64,000 nt of DNA from Pseudodesulfovibrio cashew (GCF_009762795.1 NZ_CP046400.1:3369501-3433500), one strand, 5' to 3'. Positions 17,558-24,778 are shown, counted from the first letter of the stretch. Notes: generated by a model from the letters alone, not told the origin. Program-made: numbers and translations.

Positions 17558-17738
17558 GCTGACAACTCTTTAATTTCCTTTAGAGAGGGGGGAGCTGACA
17601 AATCTTTAAAAAGATCCTTGGCGTTAGCGATGTAAAAAATGGCCTATTTTGATCAAAAACGACTGTTTTTGCGTTTTTGAATCGTTTTCGCGTTTTGCGT
17701 TCGAAACGCGAATTTCGGTCTATTTTGATTAAAAAACG
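17558..17738. repeat. Repeat cluster in AT-rich intergenic DNA
   Basis: Direct pair GCTGACAAnTCTTTAA at 17558-17573 and 17594-17609; inverted repeat TTCGCGTTT/AAACGCGAA at 17687-17712; direct pair CTATTTTGATnAAAAA at about 17644 and 17720. No gene fits here. It could be a second replication, partition or packaging site. Confidence 0.5.
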
Positions 17739-17750
17739 CCATTCCACATC

Positions 17751-17815
17751 CTATTTCCCCCGCCCGGAACCGCATAGAGTAAAGGGGGGCGGCCATTTCC
17801 TTCCTTTTTTTTTTA
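17751..17815 (+). terminator. Repeated hairpin/terminator element, copy R3
   Basis: CTATTTCCCCCGCCCGG..., GAGTAAAGGGGGGCGG, then TTTCCTTCCTTTTTTTTT. Shares the GCCCGGAACCGCA core with R4. Confidence 0.6.
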
Positions 17816-17830
17816 CTGATCCGATGCTCC

Positions 17831-17866
17831 TTTTTGCAAGAGCGGTGGTCCTTGCGGCGAATAAGT
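17831..17866 (+). promoter_or_regulatory. Conserved upstream module C
   Basis: TTTTTGCAAGAG, 13 nt, GGCGAATAAGT, ending 40 nt before the ATG at 17907; matches module B in sequence and distances. Confidence 0.6.
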
Positions 17867-17906
17867 GAATAAGGGCTGCAAGAAAAATGCGGCCGAGGAG
17901 AATAAA

Positions 17907-18095
17907 ATGGCAAAGATCAGAAATGGCGGAGAAATGCTGACAAGGTGCTACGTCTGCGATCAGCCGAACCGTGAGCTGAATAAGCTCGACACGATGAAGG
18001 GCGGCAAGGCCACTGTCGAGATCGTCGAGGTGTGCGACAAGTGCGCGGTCCAGCTCCGGCGCAATGCGAAACGGAATGGCAAGGGGAGGAGGTAG
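17907..18095 (+). CDS. Small zinc-ribbon protein
   Basis: 62 aa, MAKIRNGGEMLTRCYVCDQ, with GAGGAGAATAAA before the ATG. CYVC near residue 14 and CDKC near 43 form a two-knuckle zinc ribbon; the tail is basic (RRNAKRNGKGRR), as in nucleic-acid-binding proteins. Role unknown. Confidence 0.65.
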   Translation: MAKIRNGGEMLTRCYVCDQPNRELNKLDTMKGGKATVEIVEVCDKCAVQLRRNAKRNGKGRR

Positions 18096-18147
18096 ACATG
18101 GCAATGACCGTTCTCCCACCAGAGCGGCGCTGGAAGTGGCCTAAACA

Positions 18148-18447
18148 ATGGCCGACGAGATGGTGGCAAGGGGCCGAGTCGAAAACGGCAAATCGTACCA
18201 TATCGTCGTATTGGACATTGACTGGCTCTTGGAAAGCGGCGTCCAGGACAAGCTTTTCGTTGCCCTTGCCATGCGTGAAGTCCCCTTTTCCTTTGACGGC
18301 GCCCGCCGCATCGAGACAGCCGGAAACGTCTATGTCATTGGAGAACGGGTGAAACCGAAGCCGACGCCAGACAAGAAGCCAATCGGACATCTCGTCGACG
18401 AGAAGGTGGACATGGCCGCCGTCCGGAGGCTCCATGGAACTTCTTGA
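18148..18447 (+). CDS. Element protein of unknown function (start uncertain)
   Basis: 99 aa, MADEMVARGRVENGKSYHIV. A strong ribosome site (GGAGG at 18088) serves an ATG at 18098 in another frame (MAMTVLPPERRWKWPKQW), so the true gene may start there and be frameshifted near 18145. Middle: VVLDIDWLLESGVQDKLFVAL. No domain recognised. Confidence 0.45.
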   Translation: MADEMVARGRVENGKSYHIVVLDIDWLLESGVQDKLFVALAMREVPFSFDGARRIETAGNVYVIGERVKPKPTPDKKPIGHLVDEKVDMAAVRRLHGTS

Positions 18448-18571
18448 CAACCTCCTCGCAATTCTCCGGCCATCCCCGCCCCCCCATCACACGCCGCAAC
18501 CAGGATCCACCGATGTTCGACTGCAAGGCCGAACACCGTGGCGAACGGCGGTGACACGACGCCCCATTTCT

Positions 18572-18660
18572 GCTGTTTCCCCCACGCTTCCCAATGGACA
18601 TGGGAATACGACTATAGATGAAGGGGGCAGAGATCCTTGGCCCACCGCAGATGATTCTTT
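18572..18660 (+). terminator. Repeated hairpin/terminator element, copy R1
   Basis: GCTGTTTCCCCCACGC, inner TTCCCA/TGGGAA hairpin, GATGAAGGGGGCA, later T-rich (about 18656-18663). The stretch 18448-18571 before it has broken frames (MFDCKAEHRGERR) but no intact gene. Confidence 0.5.
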
Positions 18661-18675
18661 TTTCTTCTCGTTACG

Positions 18676-18755
18676 GCTGTTTCCCCCACTCCCTCTATGC
18701 CAGGGAGGACAAGAGACAAGAGTGAAGGGGGCAAAATTTCCTTTTTGATCCTTTT
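18676..18755 (+). terminator. Repeated hairpin/terminator element, copy R2
   Basis: GCTGTTTCCCCCACTC, inner CTCCCT/AGGGAG hairpin, GAGTGAAGGGGGCA, then TTTCCTTTTTG and CTTTTTCC. Confidence 0.6.
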
Positions 18756-18846
18756 TCCTCGGAATCGCCTTCGCGGCGCTGATCCTTATTTCCTTATCCC
18801 GGAGACGGAGTGGACAGCCAACGCAACTCCGAGCACAGTCTCGTAC

Positions 18847-19530
18847 ATGAGAAGAAAGGCACCGACACATATCAACAGCATTGTCCCCGGTCTCGTAAAC
18901 GAATTTCCCAACCACGAACCTGAAACTGCCGCCGCTTGCGTCATCGGCAACCTCCATGGCGGTCAGCTGATAACCGTGGCCAGTCGGCCGAGCGTCGGCA
19001 AAACGAACCTGGCGGCGCATGTCGTAGCGAGGGTGTCTGCACTGACGCCAACACCGGTCTCGTCCGCAGTGTTTTCATTAGAGGGGGCGGCCGACATGTT
19101 CGCTATGCGTATCTTGTCTGCCGTCTTCTGCGGCAACCTGCACCAAGCCGCAACTCTGCTGTCACACGCCCCAATCGTGATCGATGACACACCGGGTATA
19201 TCCGAGCTAAAGCTGACTGACCGATGCAGAGACTTGGCGCCACTTGGACTCGTCGTCATCGACTACCTCCAGCTCCTGCGGTCAGGACTTGAGCATGGAA
19301 GCCCGGAAGACGAGATCAATCGCGTGGTTCCAGGCTTGAAAAAACTAGCAGAGGATCTGGATGCACCGGTCATTATTCTGTTCCAACTTCCACGACATGT
19401 TGATAAGCGCCCGGATCGCCGCCCAGAACTGTCGGATCTGAATCAAGCCTTGGCTGACGCAAGCGACATGGTCATCCTGCTGACTCCTGGCCATGATCAC
19501 CACTCCAACCACATCATCGCCAAATCCTAG
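18847..19530 (+). CDS. DnaB-like replicative helicase, RecA-fold domain only
   Basis: 227 aa. Walker A ASRPSVGKT near residue 57, FSLEG motif, Walker B LGLVVIDYLQLL near 140, and the DnaB motif ILFQLPRHVDKRPDRRPELS with SDMVILL after it. These are the landmarks of the DnaB C-terminal ATPase; the usual N-terminal domain is absent. The start lacks a ribosome site, and a different frame upstream (GTG, MDSQRNSEHSLVHEKKG) could be the original N-terminus, so a 5' frameshift is possible. Likely loaded by the element's Rep. Confidence 0.72.
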   Translation: MRRKAPTHINSIVPGLVNEFPNHEPETAAACVIGNLHGGQLITVASRPSVGKTNLAAHVVARVSALTPTPVSSAVFSLEGAADMFAMRILSAVFCGNLHQAATLLSHAPIVIDDTPGISELKLTDRCRDLAPLGLVVIDYLQLLRSGLEHGSPEDEINRVVPGLKKLAEDLDAPVIILFQLPRHVDKRPDRRPELSDLNQALADASDMVILLTPGHDHHSNHIIAKS

Positions 19531-19535
19531 CCATT

Positions 19536-19563
19536 GCCCCGCTGCCCGCGGGGCTTTCTTCTT
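19536..19563 (+). terminator. Intrinsic terminator after the DnaB-like gene
   Basis: GCCCCGC-N5-GCGGGGC followed by TTTCTTCTTTT, five nt past the stop. Confidence 0.75.
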
Positions 19564-19633
19564 TTCCTCCTCTTCAATCCTTTTTCAACAGCGAGAAATC
19601 TCTCAACTTTTTTTATTTCATTCGCCAAACAGC

Positions 19634-19668
19634 TTGACTTCCGCCATAGAAGTGTGAAATATTCACAC
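19634..19668 (+). promoter_or_regulatory. Sigma-70-type promoter with embedded palindromic operator (copy 2)
   Basis: TTGACT (19634-19639), 17 nt, AAATAT (19657-19662) inside GTGTGAAATATTCACAC (19652-19668). A GCGGC-AATA-GCCGC hairpin (19677-19690) lies in the leader. Identical 17-mer and spacing to 10824-10858. Confidence 0.75.
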
Positions 19669-19709
19669 CATAGACGGCGGCAATAGCCGCAAAACGAAGG
19701 AGATCGAAA

Positions 19710-20111
19710 ATGGAAAAAGTCAGACACAGCTGCGGATGCACAAAGAAGTACCGGCTCTACGGTCCTGCACATTCTGTCAGGCGACAGATTGAACACCGCG
19801 AGGCAATGCCCTGCCCGAAGTGCAAGAGGGCCGCAGAAGAGGCGGTGTTCATCGCAACGTGCGAAGAGTCCGCCCTGGCGAACACCGAAATGGGACTGCC
19901 GGAGCTGACCGGCACCGCCGCCCAAGTCGCATATGCAGAATCAATCCGCCGGGACGGCGTACGGGACGCGCTCCGAATGGTCAACAGCGACCAGGAACAG
20001 GACGTTATCGACACCCTGTCCAAGGCGACCGCCGCCAAGTGGTGGCTGGACAACAAGGAGTTGATGTTCGGCGCCTGGACAGCCAAGGCCAAGGCTGACT
20101 TCACGGCGTAA
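19710..20111 (+). CDS. Zinc-binding element protein of unknown function
   Basis: 133 aa with GAAGGAGATCGAAA before the ATG. N-terminal Cys/His set (HSCGC, CPKC) suggests a zinc knuckle. The middle GLPELTGTAAQVAYAESIR resembles a motif I recall from phage and plasmid hypotheticals (LP-LTGSEKQ-AWAE-IR). First gene of the operon under the palindromic operator. Confidence 0.65.
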   Translation: MEKVRHSCGCTKKYRLYGPAHSVRRQIEHREAMPCPKCKRAAEEAVFIATCEESALANTEMGLPELTGTAAQVAYAESIRRDGVRDALRMVNSDQEQDVIDTLSKATAAKWWLDNKELMFGAWTAKAKADFTA

Positions 20112-20141
20112 ACCGGATACATATTTCAAAGGAGAATAGAA

Positions 20142-20504
20142 ATGGCAGTATCACTTGATAAAGACTGGACCCGCGTCAACCTTACGATCTGCGCAGAGAC
20201 AAGAGACCGGCTGGAGAGCTGGAAGCAAAATGGGATATCACTCCCGGCGGCATTGGCGACATGCGCCAGGCTCGTCTACGCCGACGGAATGTCGCCGCTC
20301 CACACGCCCAGGGGCGACATCGAGCGGGTCACGTTCCAGCTCCCTGTCCACGTCCTGGCCATCATCGACCTCCTGGCCGAGCGATGGAAGGTCAGCCGTT
20401 CCGAGGCCGCCGACCGTATCCTGCAGATCGGAGCAGAGGCAGTCGAAACCGGCGCGAACACGCAGATGTCGGTCATCATGCCGTTTGAAAAAGAGAAGGT
20501 CTAA
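20142..20504 (+). CDS. Ribbon-helix-helix-like DNA-binding protein
   Basis: 120 aa with AAAGGAGAATAG before the ATG. The segment ERVTFQLPVHVLAIID...RSEAADRILQIG has the strand-helix-helix pattern of RHH repressors, and a similar strand (RVNLTICAETRDRLESW) occurs at the N-terminus. Second gene after the palindromic operator at 19652, so it is a reasonable candidate for the repressor of both operator copies (inference). Confidence 0.6.
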   Translation: MAVSLDKDWTRVNLTICAETRDRLESWKQNGISLPAALATCARLVYADGMSPLHTPRGDIERVTFQLPVHVLAIIDLLAERWKVSRSEAADRILQIGAEAVETGANTQMSVIMPFEKEKV

Positions 20505-20531
20505 CGTGGGAATCACAGCATCTGCAAGGAG

Positions 20532-20563
20532 GCCCACCTTGACCGGTGGGCTCTCTTGTCTTT
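20532..20563 (+). terminator. Probable terminator
   Basis: GCCCACC-N6-GGTGGGC followed by a T-rich stretch, 27 nt after the stop of the RHH-like gene. Confidence 0.6.
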
Positions 20564-20622
20564 ATTTATTGACATGCATCAGATAGTGAGCGATTTTGAA
20601 AGATTCCGGAAAACATTTTCTC

Positions 20623-20651
20623 TTGACAATAAAGAGGTTATCAGCTATATT
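20623..20651 (+). promoter_or_regulatory. Strong sigma-70 promoter
   Basis: TTGACA (20623-20628), 17 nt, TATATT (20646-20651); a second TTGACA lies at 20569. It serves the operon starting at 20728. Confidence 0.75.
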
Positions 20652-20727
20652 TTCTGAAAATCCCGGATCGAGAGTTTGTCGAGAAGGCTGCACCCAATGA
20701 AGGGTGTCTGTACGCCAAGGAGCGAGT

Positions 20728-21405
20728 GTGGAAAAGGACCGCACCACCCAAAACGGCAATGGCGAAATAACTAAACACATCAACCCCTTCGCGCTGCTCC
20801 ACCCCCTCCTGAAAGTCGGGACCGCGAAGCGCATCGAACACACCAAGTACAAGATCTTCGTCAAGCAGCTTGGCGGTGAACTTCTTGATGGTGCTGAGGC
20901 TGTCTTCGGTGCCGAGAATGCGGTCTTGACCGGCTGCGTCGAAACCCCCGACGGCATCATTGACGTCGAAATGGACATTACGCCCGAAATGTTCGTCGAA
21001 CTGATGCCTGCGTTCGGTGCGTTCGCGCCCTGCGACACGCACAAGTCCCGTCGCGCGTCCGTCATCTACAAAAAAGGGAAAAGGCTGTTCCTGACCAAGC
21101 GCCCTGCTGTCGTCCGCTCTGCCAACTGCGTCCTGCTTGCTGGGGCCTACGTCGGCGTCTGCGACGGCAGCTGGTTCATCCACGGTTTTGCCCAAGGTCG
21201 GCCCGATATGATCGCCAACGGCGTCAAGCTGACCGAGGACGAAGCACGGCGCGTCCTGTACGACGCCGGCTACATCGACTTCACTAGCGCCTGCGACCGA
21301 GACCCGGCAAACTACCCCCGCCCCCGCACGGCCAAACGCAAGCGTTGCAAGAACGCCGGACAGGCATCCATGCTCGACGCAATGGGGGTGTCCGATGACC
21401 GCTAA
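20728..21405 (+). CDS. Element protein of unknown function
   Basis: 225 aa from GTG with AAGGAGCGA upstream. Segments such as KYKIFVKQLGGELLDGAEAVFG and VEMDITPEMFVELMPAFGAF, a basic middle (HKSRRASVIYKKGKRLFLTK) and a Lys/Arg-rich tail. Soluble; no motif recognised. First gene after a strong promoter, overlapping the next gene by 11 nt. Confidence 0.65.
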   Translation: MEKDRTTQNGNGEITKHINPFALLHPLLKVGTAKRIEHTKYKIFVKQLGGELLDGAEAVFGAENAVLTGCVETPDGIIDVEMDITPEMFVELMPAFGAFAPCDTHKSRRASVIYKKGKRLFLTKRPAVVRSANCVLLAGAYVGVCDGSWFIHGFAQGRPDMIANGVKLTEDEARRVLYDAGYIDFTSACDRDPANYPRPRTAKRKRCKNAGQASMLDAMGVSDDR

Positions 21406-21712
21406 CGACACCAAGGCCAAGCTCCTCCAGACCAGGTTCATCACCCAGGCAGACCTGCCCAGCCTTCACCCCTGGCCGCCCCTTGAATGGTGGTTCACCG
21501 GCGAACGGAACAGGCTCGAGGACTACCTCCAGTTCCTCGTCGAGCATGGCATCGCCCCCGAACCCATGGCCATATCCCACTACGACGACCCCGACAGGAT
21601 CGGCGGCTGCGGCCGCCCCCTGTGGCGGTGCGACCTGACGTGCCCGAGCAGATGGGAAACGTTCGTCGGCCCCCATCCCCTGCCTGATCCCGACGAGGAC
21701 GTCCCGTTCTAA
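21395..21712 (+). CDS. Element protein of unknown function
   Basis: 105 aa. Trp/Pro-rich (SLHPWPPLEWWFTGERNRLEDYL...CGRPLWRCDLTCPSRW), acidic end DPDEDVPF. Overlaps the upstream gene, so co-translated. Function unknown. Confidence 0.6.
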   Translation: MTANDTKAKLLQTRFITQADLPSLHPWPPLEWWFTGERNRLEDYLQFLVEHGIAPEPMAISHYDDPDRIGGCGRPLWRCDLTCPSRWETFVGPHPLPDPDEDVPF

Positions 21713-21734
21713 AGCCAAAAATCCGCTCAAAACC

Positions 21735-21769
21735 GCCGGTGGCACGTCATTTTTTGGCGTGTCACCGGC
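21735..21769. other. Strong intergenic hairpin
   Basis: GCCGGTGGCACG...CGTGTCACCGGC, 12 pairs with one G-T; no T-tract follows, so it is not a standard terminator. Confidence 0.6.
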
Positions 21770-21971
21770 GAAAAACGTCTGGCGCTCACCGGGTTTTCCG
21801 TGCGCCATGTTGACGACACCTTGAAACAGTACTTTATCAAGCGATTTCTTATTGTTACGACCTTTACTTTCGTAATTTCGGGGGTGTCCAATAAATGCAT
21901 GACGGCGACAGCGCCTGGGCCAAGGGGTTGGCCAGGCGACCAAAAAAGCCGCAACCAGGAAGGAGAAAAAA

Positions 21972-22355
21972 ATGGGGTCAAAGAGAATCATCAAGACAGA
22001 AGATGGCATGTCGCTCGACGCGACCGGCTACGCCGGACGGTACCTGCTCGTCGATCAGATGGGCGGGGTCCAGGCCGCCACGGACACGAGGGACGCGATC
22101 TGCGCGTTCGCGGCTGTACTGGCGCACATCGATAGCCAAATCGTCGCGCTTTCTGCGTACGACGGTTCGACCGGGGAACGGTGCAACGACGAAATCAGCG
22201 CAATGGGCACGGCGTACCTTCCGTACGTAATCGATGCACTGATCCCGTGCGCCGAAGACGAAGCGAAACGGGCTATCTACAAACACACGAGAGAACTTCT
22301 CGTGGCCGCCGGTGCGGCAACCGGAATTGAGTTGATCGACGAACTGATCCAGTAA
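21972..22355 (+). CDS. Element protein of unknown function
   Basis: 127 aa, GAAGGAGAAAAAA before the ATG. Begins with a beta-like segment (GYAGRYLLVDQMGGVQAATD), followed by helices; ends IELIDELIQ. The ending resembles the ELVDELIDANDD tail of the gene at 10072, and both contain a short Asp/Cys-containing centre, but overall similarity is not established. Confidence 0.6.
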   Translation: MGSKRIIKTEDGMSLDATGYAGRYLLVDQMGGVQAATDTRDAICAFAAVLAHIDSQIVALSAYDGSTGERCNDEISAMGTAYLPYVIDALIPCAEDEAKRAIYKHTRELLVAAGAATGIELIDELIQ

Positions 22356-22369
22356 CGACACGCGGCGGT

Positions 22370-22659
22370 TGGGGGCGACTGCGGAAACAGCGCCGCAGCG
22401 CCCCCAGGGCGGAGCCGTGGAGGCCCGTGTGCAAGCGCTTGGAGAAGCGAATGCACACAAGAACGGAAGAAGGAAGATCGGTAGGAAGGACGTGAAGTCC
22501 ATGTGGTCATGACGACTAACGGCTGCACAATAGACGGTTGCGCGCATCTATGAAGATAAAGGCGAGGCCGGGACATACACGATGACCAGGGCCAGGGGAG
22601 AGATATAACCCACTTCACCGGCAACAAGGAGGCTCCTTTTCGGGGCCTTCTTCTTTTTT
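22370..22659 (+). other. Hairpin-rich region ending in a terminator; possible non-coding RNA
   Basis: Two long hairpins: TGGGGGCG-A-CTGCGG/CCGCAG-CGCCCCCA (22370-22406) and GTGTGC-CGCTT/AAGCG-GCACAC (22427-22458). A terminator (AGGCTCC/GGGGCCT plus T-tract, 22630-22659) closes the stretch. A broken small frame (22509-22608) lies inside. Confidence 0.45.
22509..22608 (+). pseudogene. Frameshifted small protein
   Basis: Reads MTTNGCTIDGCA, then, after a two-base shift in a GCGCGC run, RIYEDKGEAGTYTMTRARG to TAA at 22606. Small Cys motif; function unknown. Confidence 0.4.
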
Positions 22660-22989
22660 AAAACTTTTCCCCGCCAAATCTTGACTCTTGAAATTGCGCC
22701 AAGCGAGAATTGGATTCCTTGGGGATGCATTTCCCACCCATTCTCATCTCACTTCCTCCACCGGAAGCCGCGGGAACCTCCCCTGAAAAGGGCCGCCGGC
22801 TTCCACTTTTTTTTGCCATGTGCGGTGCAAAAACTGCACATTGCGAAACTTTTTTTGATGCAGAATTTTGCACAATCTGAAAATATACAGTTATTTCAAT
22901 ATGTTTATGCGTAATGCAAAAACAAGGAATCGTCAACTTGTTGAAATAGTTGTTGATTTGCCTATTTTATGGAGTAGACTTGTCCTGAT
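22660..22989. other. Regulatory region upstream of the AlpA-like and integrase genes
   Basis: Contains a terminator (GGAAGCCG/CGGCTTCC plus T8, 22763-22814), then AT-rich DNA with TGCA-containing repeats (22835-22920), a CAAC...GTTG repeat set near 22935 and a possible promoter (TTGAAA, 16 nt, TATTTT). No gene seen. Confidence 0.5.
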
Positions 22990-23265
22990 ATGGGGAAATC
23001 GCATTTGAAAAAATCGGAGGTCGCCGAGACACTTGGCGTGTCGCAGAAGACGGCTGTCCGACTGCTGGAGCAGTGGGGGGTGGATCCGTGCGCAGATCTC
23101 GGTCCTGGGCGGGGCATGGGGTATCGGTGGCGGACGGCTGATGTTGTCGCGGCGCTCGAAAAAACCAGGCCGCACCGGATGACACCAGCACCTCGGCCAC
23201 GGCGCCGCAAGAAGGCGCACGGCCTTGATAGTCCGACGCTCATGGCCGATCTTTTCGGCGAATAG
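22990..23265 (+). CDS. AlpA/excisionase-like HTH protein
   Basis: 91 aa. HTH at the N-terminus (LKKSEVAETLGVSQKTAVRLLEQWGVDP) followed by a wing-like YRWRTADVVAALE and a basic tail (PRPRRRKKAHG). This is the layout of AlpA/MerR-type excisionases and regulators, which commonly lie next to integrase genes as here. The ribosome site is weak (GGAG 16 nt upstream). Confidence 0.65.
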   Translation: MGKSHLKKSEVAETLGVSQKTAVRLLEQWGVDPCADLGPGRGMGYRWRTADVVAALEKTRPHRMTPAPRPRRRKKAHGLDSPTLMADLFGE

Positions 23266-23343
23266 CATAGTCCCGTTGACGCCATTTTCGAGGCGGGGCA
23301 CCATGTCAGTTCTATGGAATATTTCGAGCCTTGAGGAGGGTTT

Positions 23344-24537
23344 ATGGCGATCAAGCGGCAGAAGGGCAAGAAAGAGACGCTGTATCACGTCTATTATCGG
23401 CACCCGTATCTGGACAAGACTGTCTACGAGCCGTTCGGACACGACGAGGATGCGGCCAAGAAACGCAATGCGGAAGTGAAATATTTGCTCAAGTACGACA
23501 GGGAGTCGTTCCTGCCGGAGCGGCAGGTTGACGACACGGAGAAGACTGGGCCTACCGTAGACGATATCCTGTTGATGTACCTGCAGGATGTCGCCGCCAG
23601 AAAAAAGGGGCAAGATCTGGCGAAGGAGAACATGGAGACAACCCTGTCCCATTTGAAATTCGTACGCCCAATCATCGGGCATATCCCTGTTTCGGAATTG
23701 ACAAAAGCACACCTGCGGGAGGTCGTCGCCGAACTGCGGAAGCCGCACGTCATTGATATGACATATACCCCAAATGGCAAAACCAAGAAGGTCAAGCGGA
23801 AGGTAAAGGGCAACTCACAGACGACGATAAATCGAAAGGTCAGCATCGTCCAAAGCGCCTTGAATTGGGCCGAGGAGCAGGAACTTATCGAGGAAAACCC
23901 GGTGTTCAGATTCTCTGGGGCAAAGCGTGGGCCGAACAACAAACCTGCTCCGCCTACTGTCGAAGAAGCCAATCTCATCGTCGCTGCGGCCTCCGATCAT
24001 GTCCGCCGCGCCGTTGTCCTCGGTGTCGGGACCGGGGCCAGGATGGGCAGGTCCGAGTTGCTGAAGGCGACATGGGCGGACGTGTCTTTCGAACGGAATT
24101 GCATCCGTATCTCGTCGGCCGAGAAAAACAAGAACATCACGTATCGGGATATCCAGCTCAAGCCCAATGTCATGGATGCCTTGAGATACTGGCGAAAGAA
24201 GGACGCAGATATCGGCCATGTCGGCCACATCATTCATTGGAACGAGAAGCCAATCAAATCGCTCAAAACGGCTTGGTGGAGGACGCTTGAACGGGCCGGG
24301 ATCACTCGCCGCATCCGTCCATACGACTGCCGCCACCATTTCGTAACAGAAGCCCTTCGCAAGGGGTGCGATCTTAAGGCCATATCAACGATCGCCGGTC
24401 ACGCAGACCCGACCATGATCTTGAAGCACTACCAGGAAGTCGTCGAGGAGACCAAGGCGGCGGTCATCAACTCCACCTCGGAGCTGGAACTGCCGGACCT
24501 TGACACAGGCCCACAATATCTTGCCAAAGCTAAATAG
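23344..24537 (+). CDS. int: Tyrosine recombinase (integrase)
   Basis: 397 aa, GAGGAGGG before the ATG. N-terminal arm-binding-like region, SAM-like core-binding domain (about 75-195), catalytic domain with Arg in GVGTGARMGRSELL, the CRHHF box, AGHAD and the Tyr in KHYQEV near residue 360. Catalyses site-specific integration and excision. It sits next to the tRNA-Pro fragment at 24722, the usual place for tRNA-directed integrases. Confidence 0.92.
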   Translation: MAIKRQKGKKETLYHVYYRHPYLDKTVYEPFGHDEDAAKKRNAEVKYLLKYDRESFLPERQVDDTEKTGPTVDDILLMYLQDVAARKKGQDLAKENMETTLSHLKFVRPIIGHIPVSELTKAHLREVVAELRKPHVIDMTYTPNGKTKKVKRKVKGNSQTTINRKVSIVQSALNWAEEQELIEENPVFRFSGAKRGPNNKPAPPTVEEANLIVAAASDHVRRAVVLGVGTGARMGRSELLKATWADVSFERNCIRISSAEKNKNITYRDIQLKPNVMDALRYWRKKDADIGHVGHIIHWNEKPIKSLKTAWWRTLERAGITRRIRPYDCRHHFVTEALRKGCDLKAISTIAGHADPTMILKHYQEVVEETKAAVINSTSELELPDLDTGPQYLAKAK

Positions 24538-24563
24538 CTACCCCACCAACCACCATCAACATA

Positions 24564-24589
24564 GCGGCGCTCCGGCGCCGCCTTTTTTT
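24564..24589 (+). terminator. Terminator after int
   Basis: GCGGCGC-TCCG-GCGCCGC plus T7. Confidence 0.85.
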
Positions 24590-24721
24590 GCTCTGTGTCC
24601 CGAACAGATTTGAACCGATTTTTATCCTACAACTTATCCGTTTTTACCCCTATTTTATCCGTTTCACTGTCGGATAAGCCTGTTTTTTCGTATCAAAAAC
24701 AAGTACTTAGAACGTATTCCA

Positions 24722-24770
24722 TGCGTTCGGGACGCAGAGATCGGAGGTTCAAATCCTCTCATCCCGACCA
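24722..24770 (+). other. Attachment site: 3' fragment of tRNA-Pro(CGG)
   Basis: Begins in the anticodon stem (TGCG, loop TTCGGGA, anticodon CGG, stem CGCA), then variable loop, T arm GGAGG-TTCAAAT-CCTCT, acceptor strand CATCCCG, A and CCA. The 5' half (D arm and 5' acceptor strand) is absent upstream, so this is a duplicated 3' end left by integration, not a working tRNA gene. Confidence 0.82.
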
Positions 24771-24778
24771 GAAAATTC

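Noticed and set aside
24661..24770. A complete tRNA-Pro gene
   Set aside because: Only the anticodon arm through CCA is present; no D arm or 5' acceptor strand (expected CGGGATG) occurs upstream.
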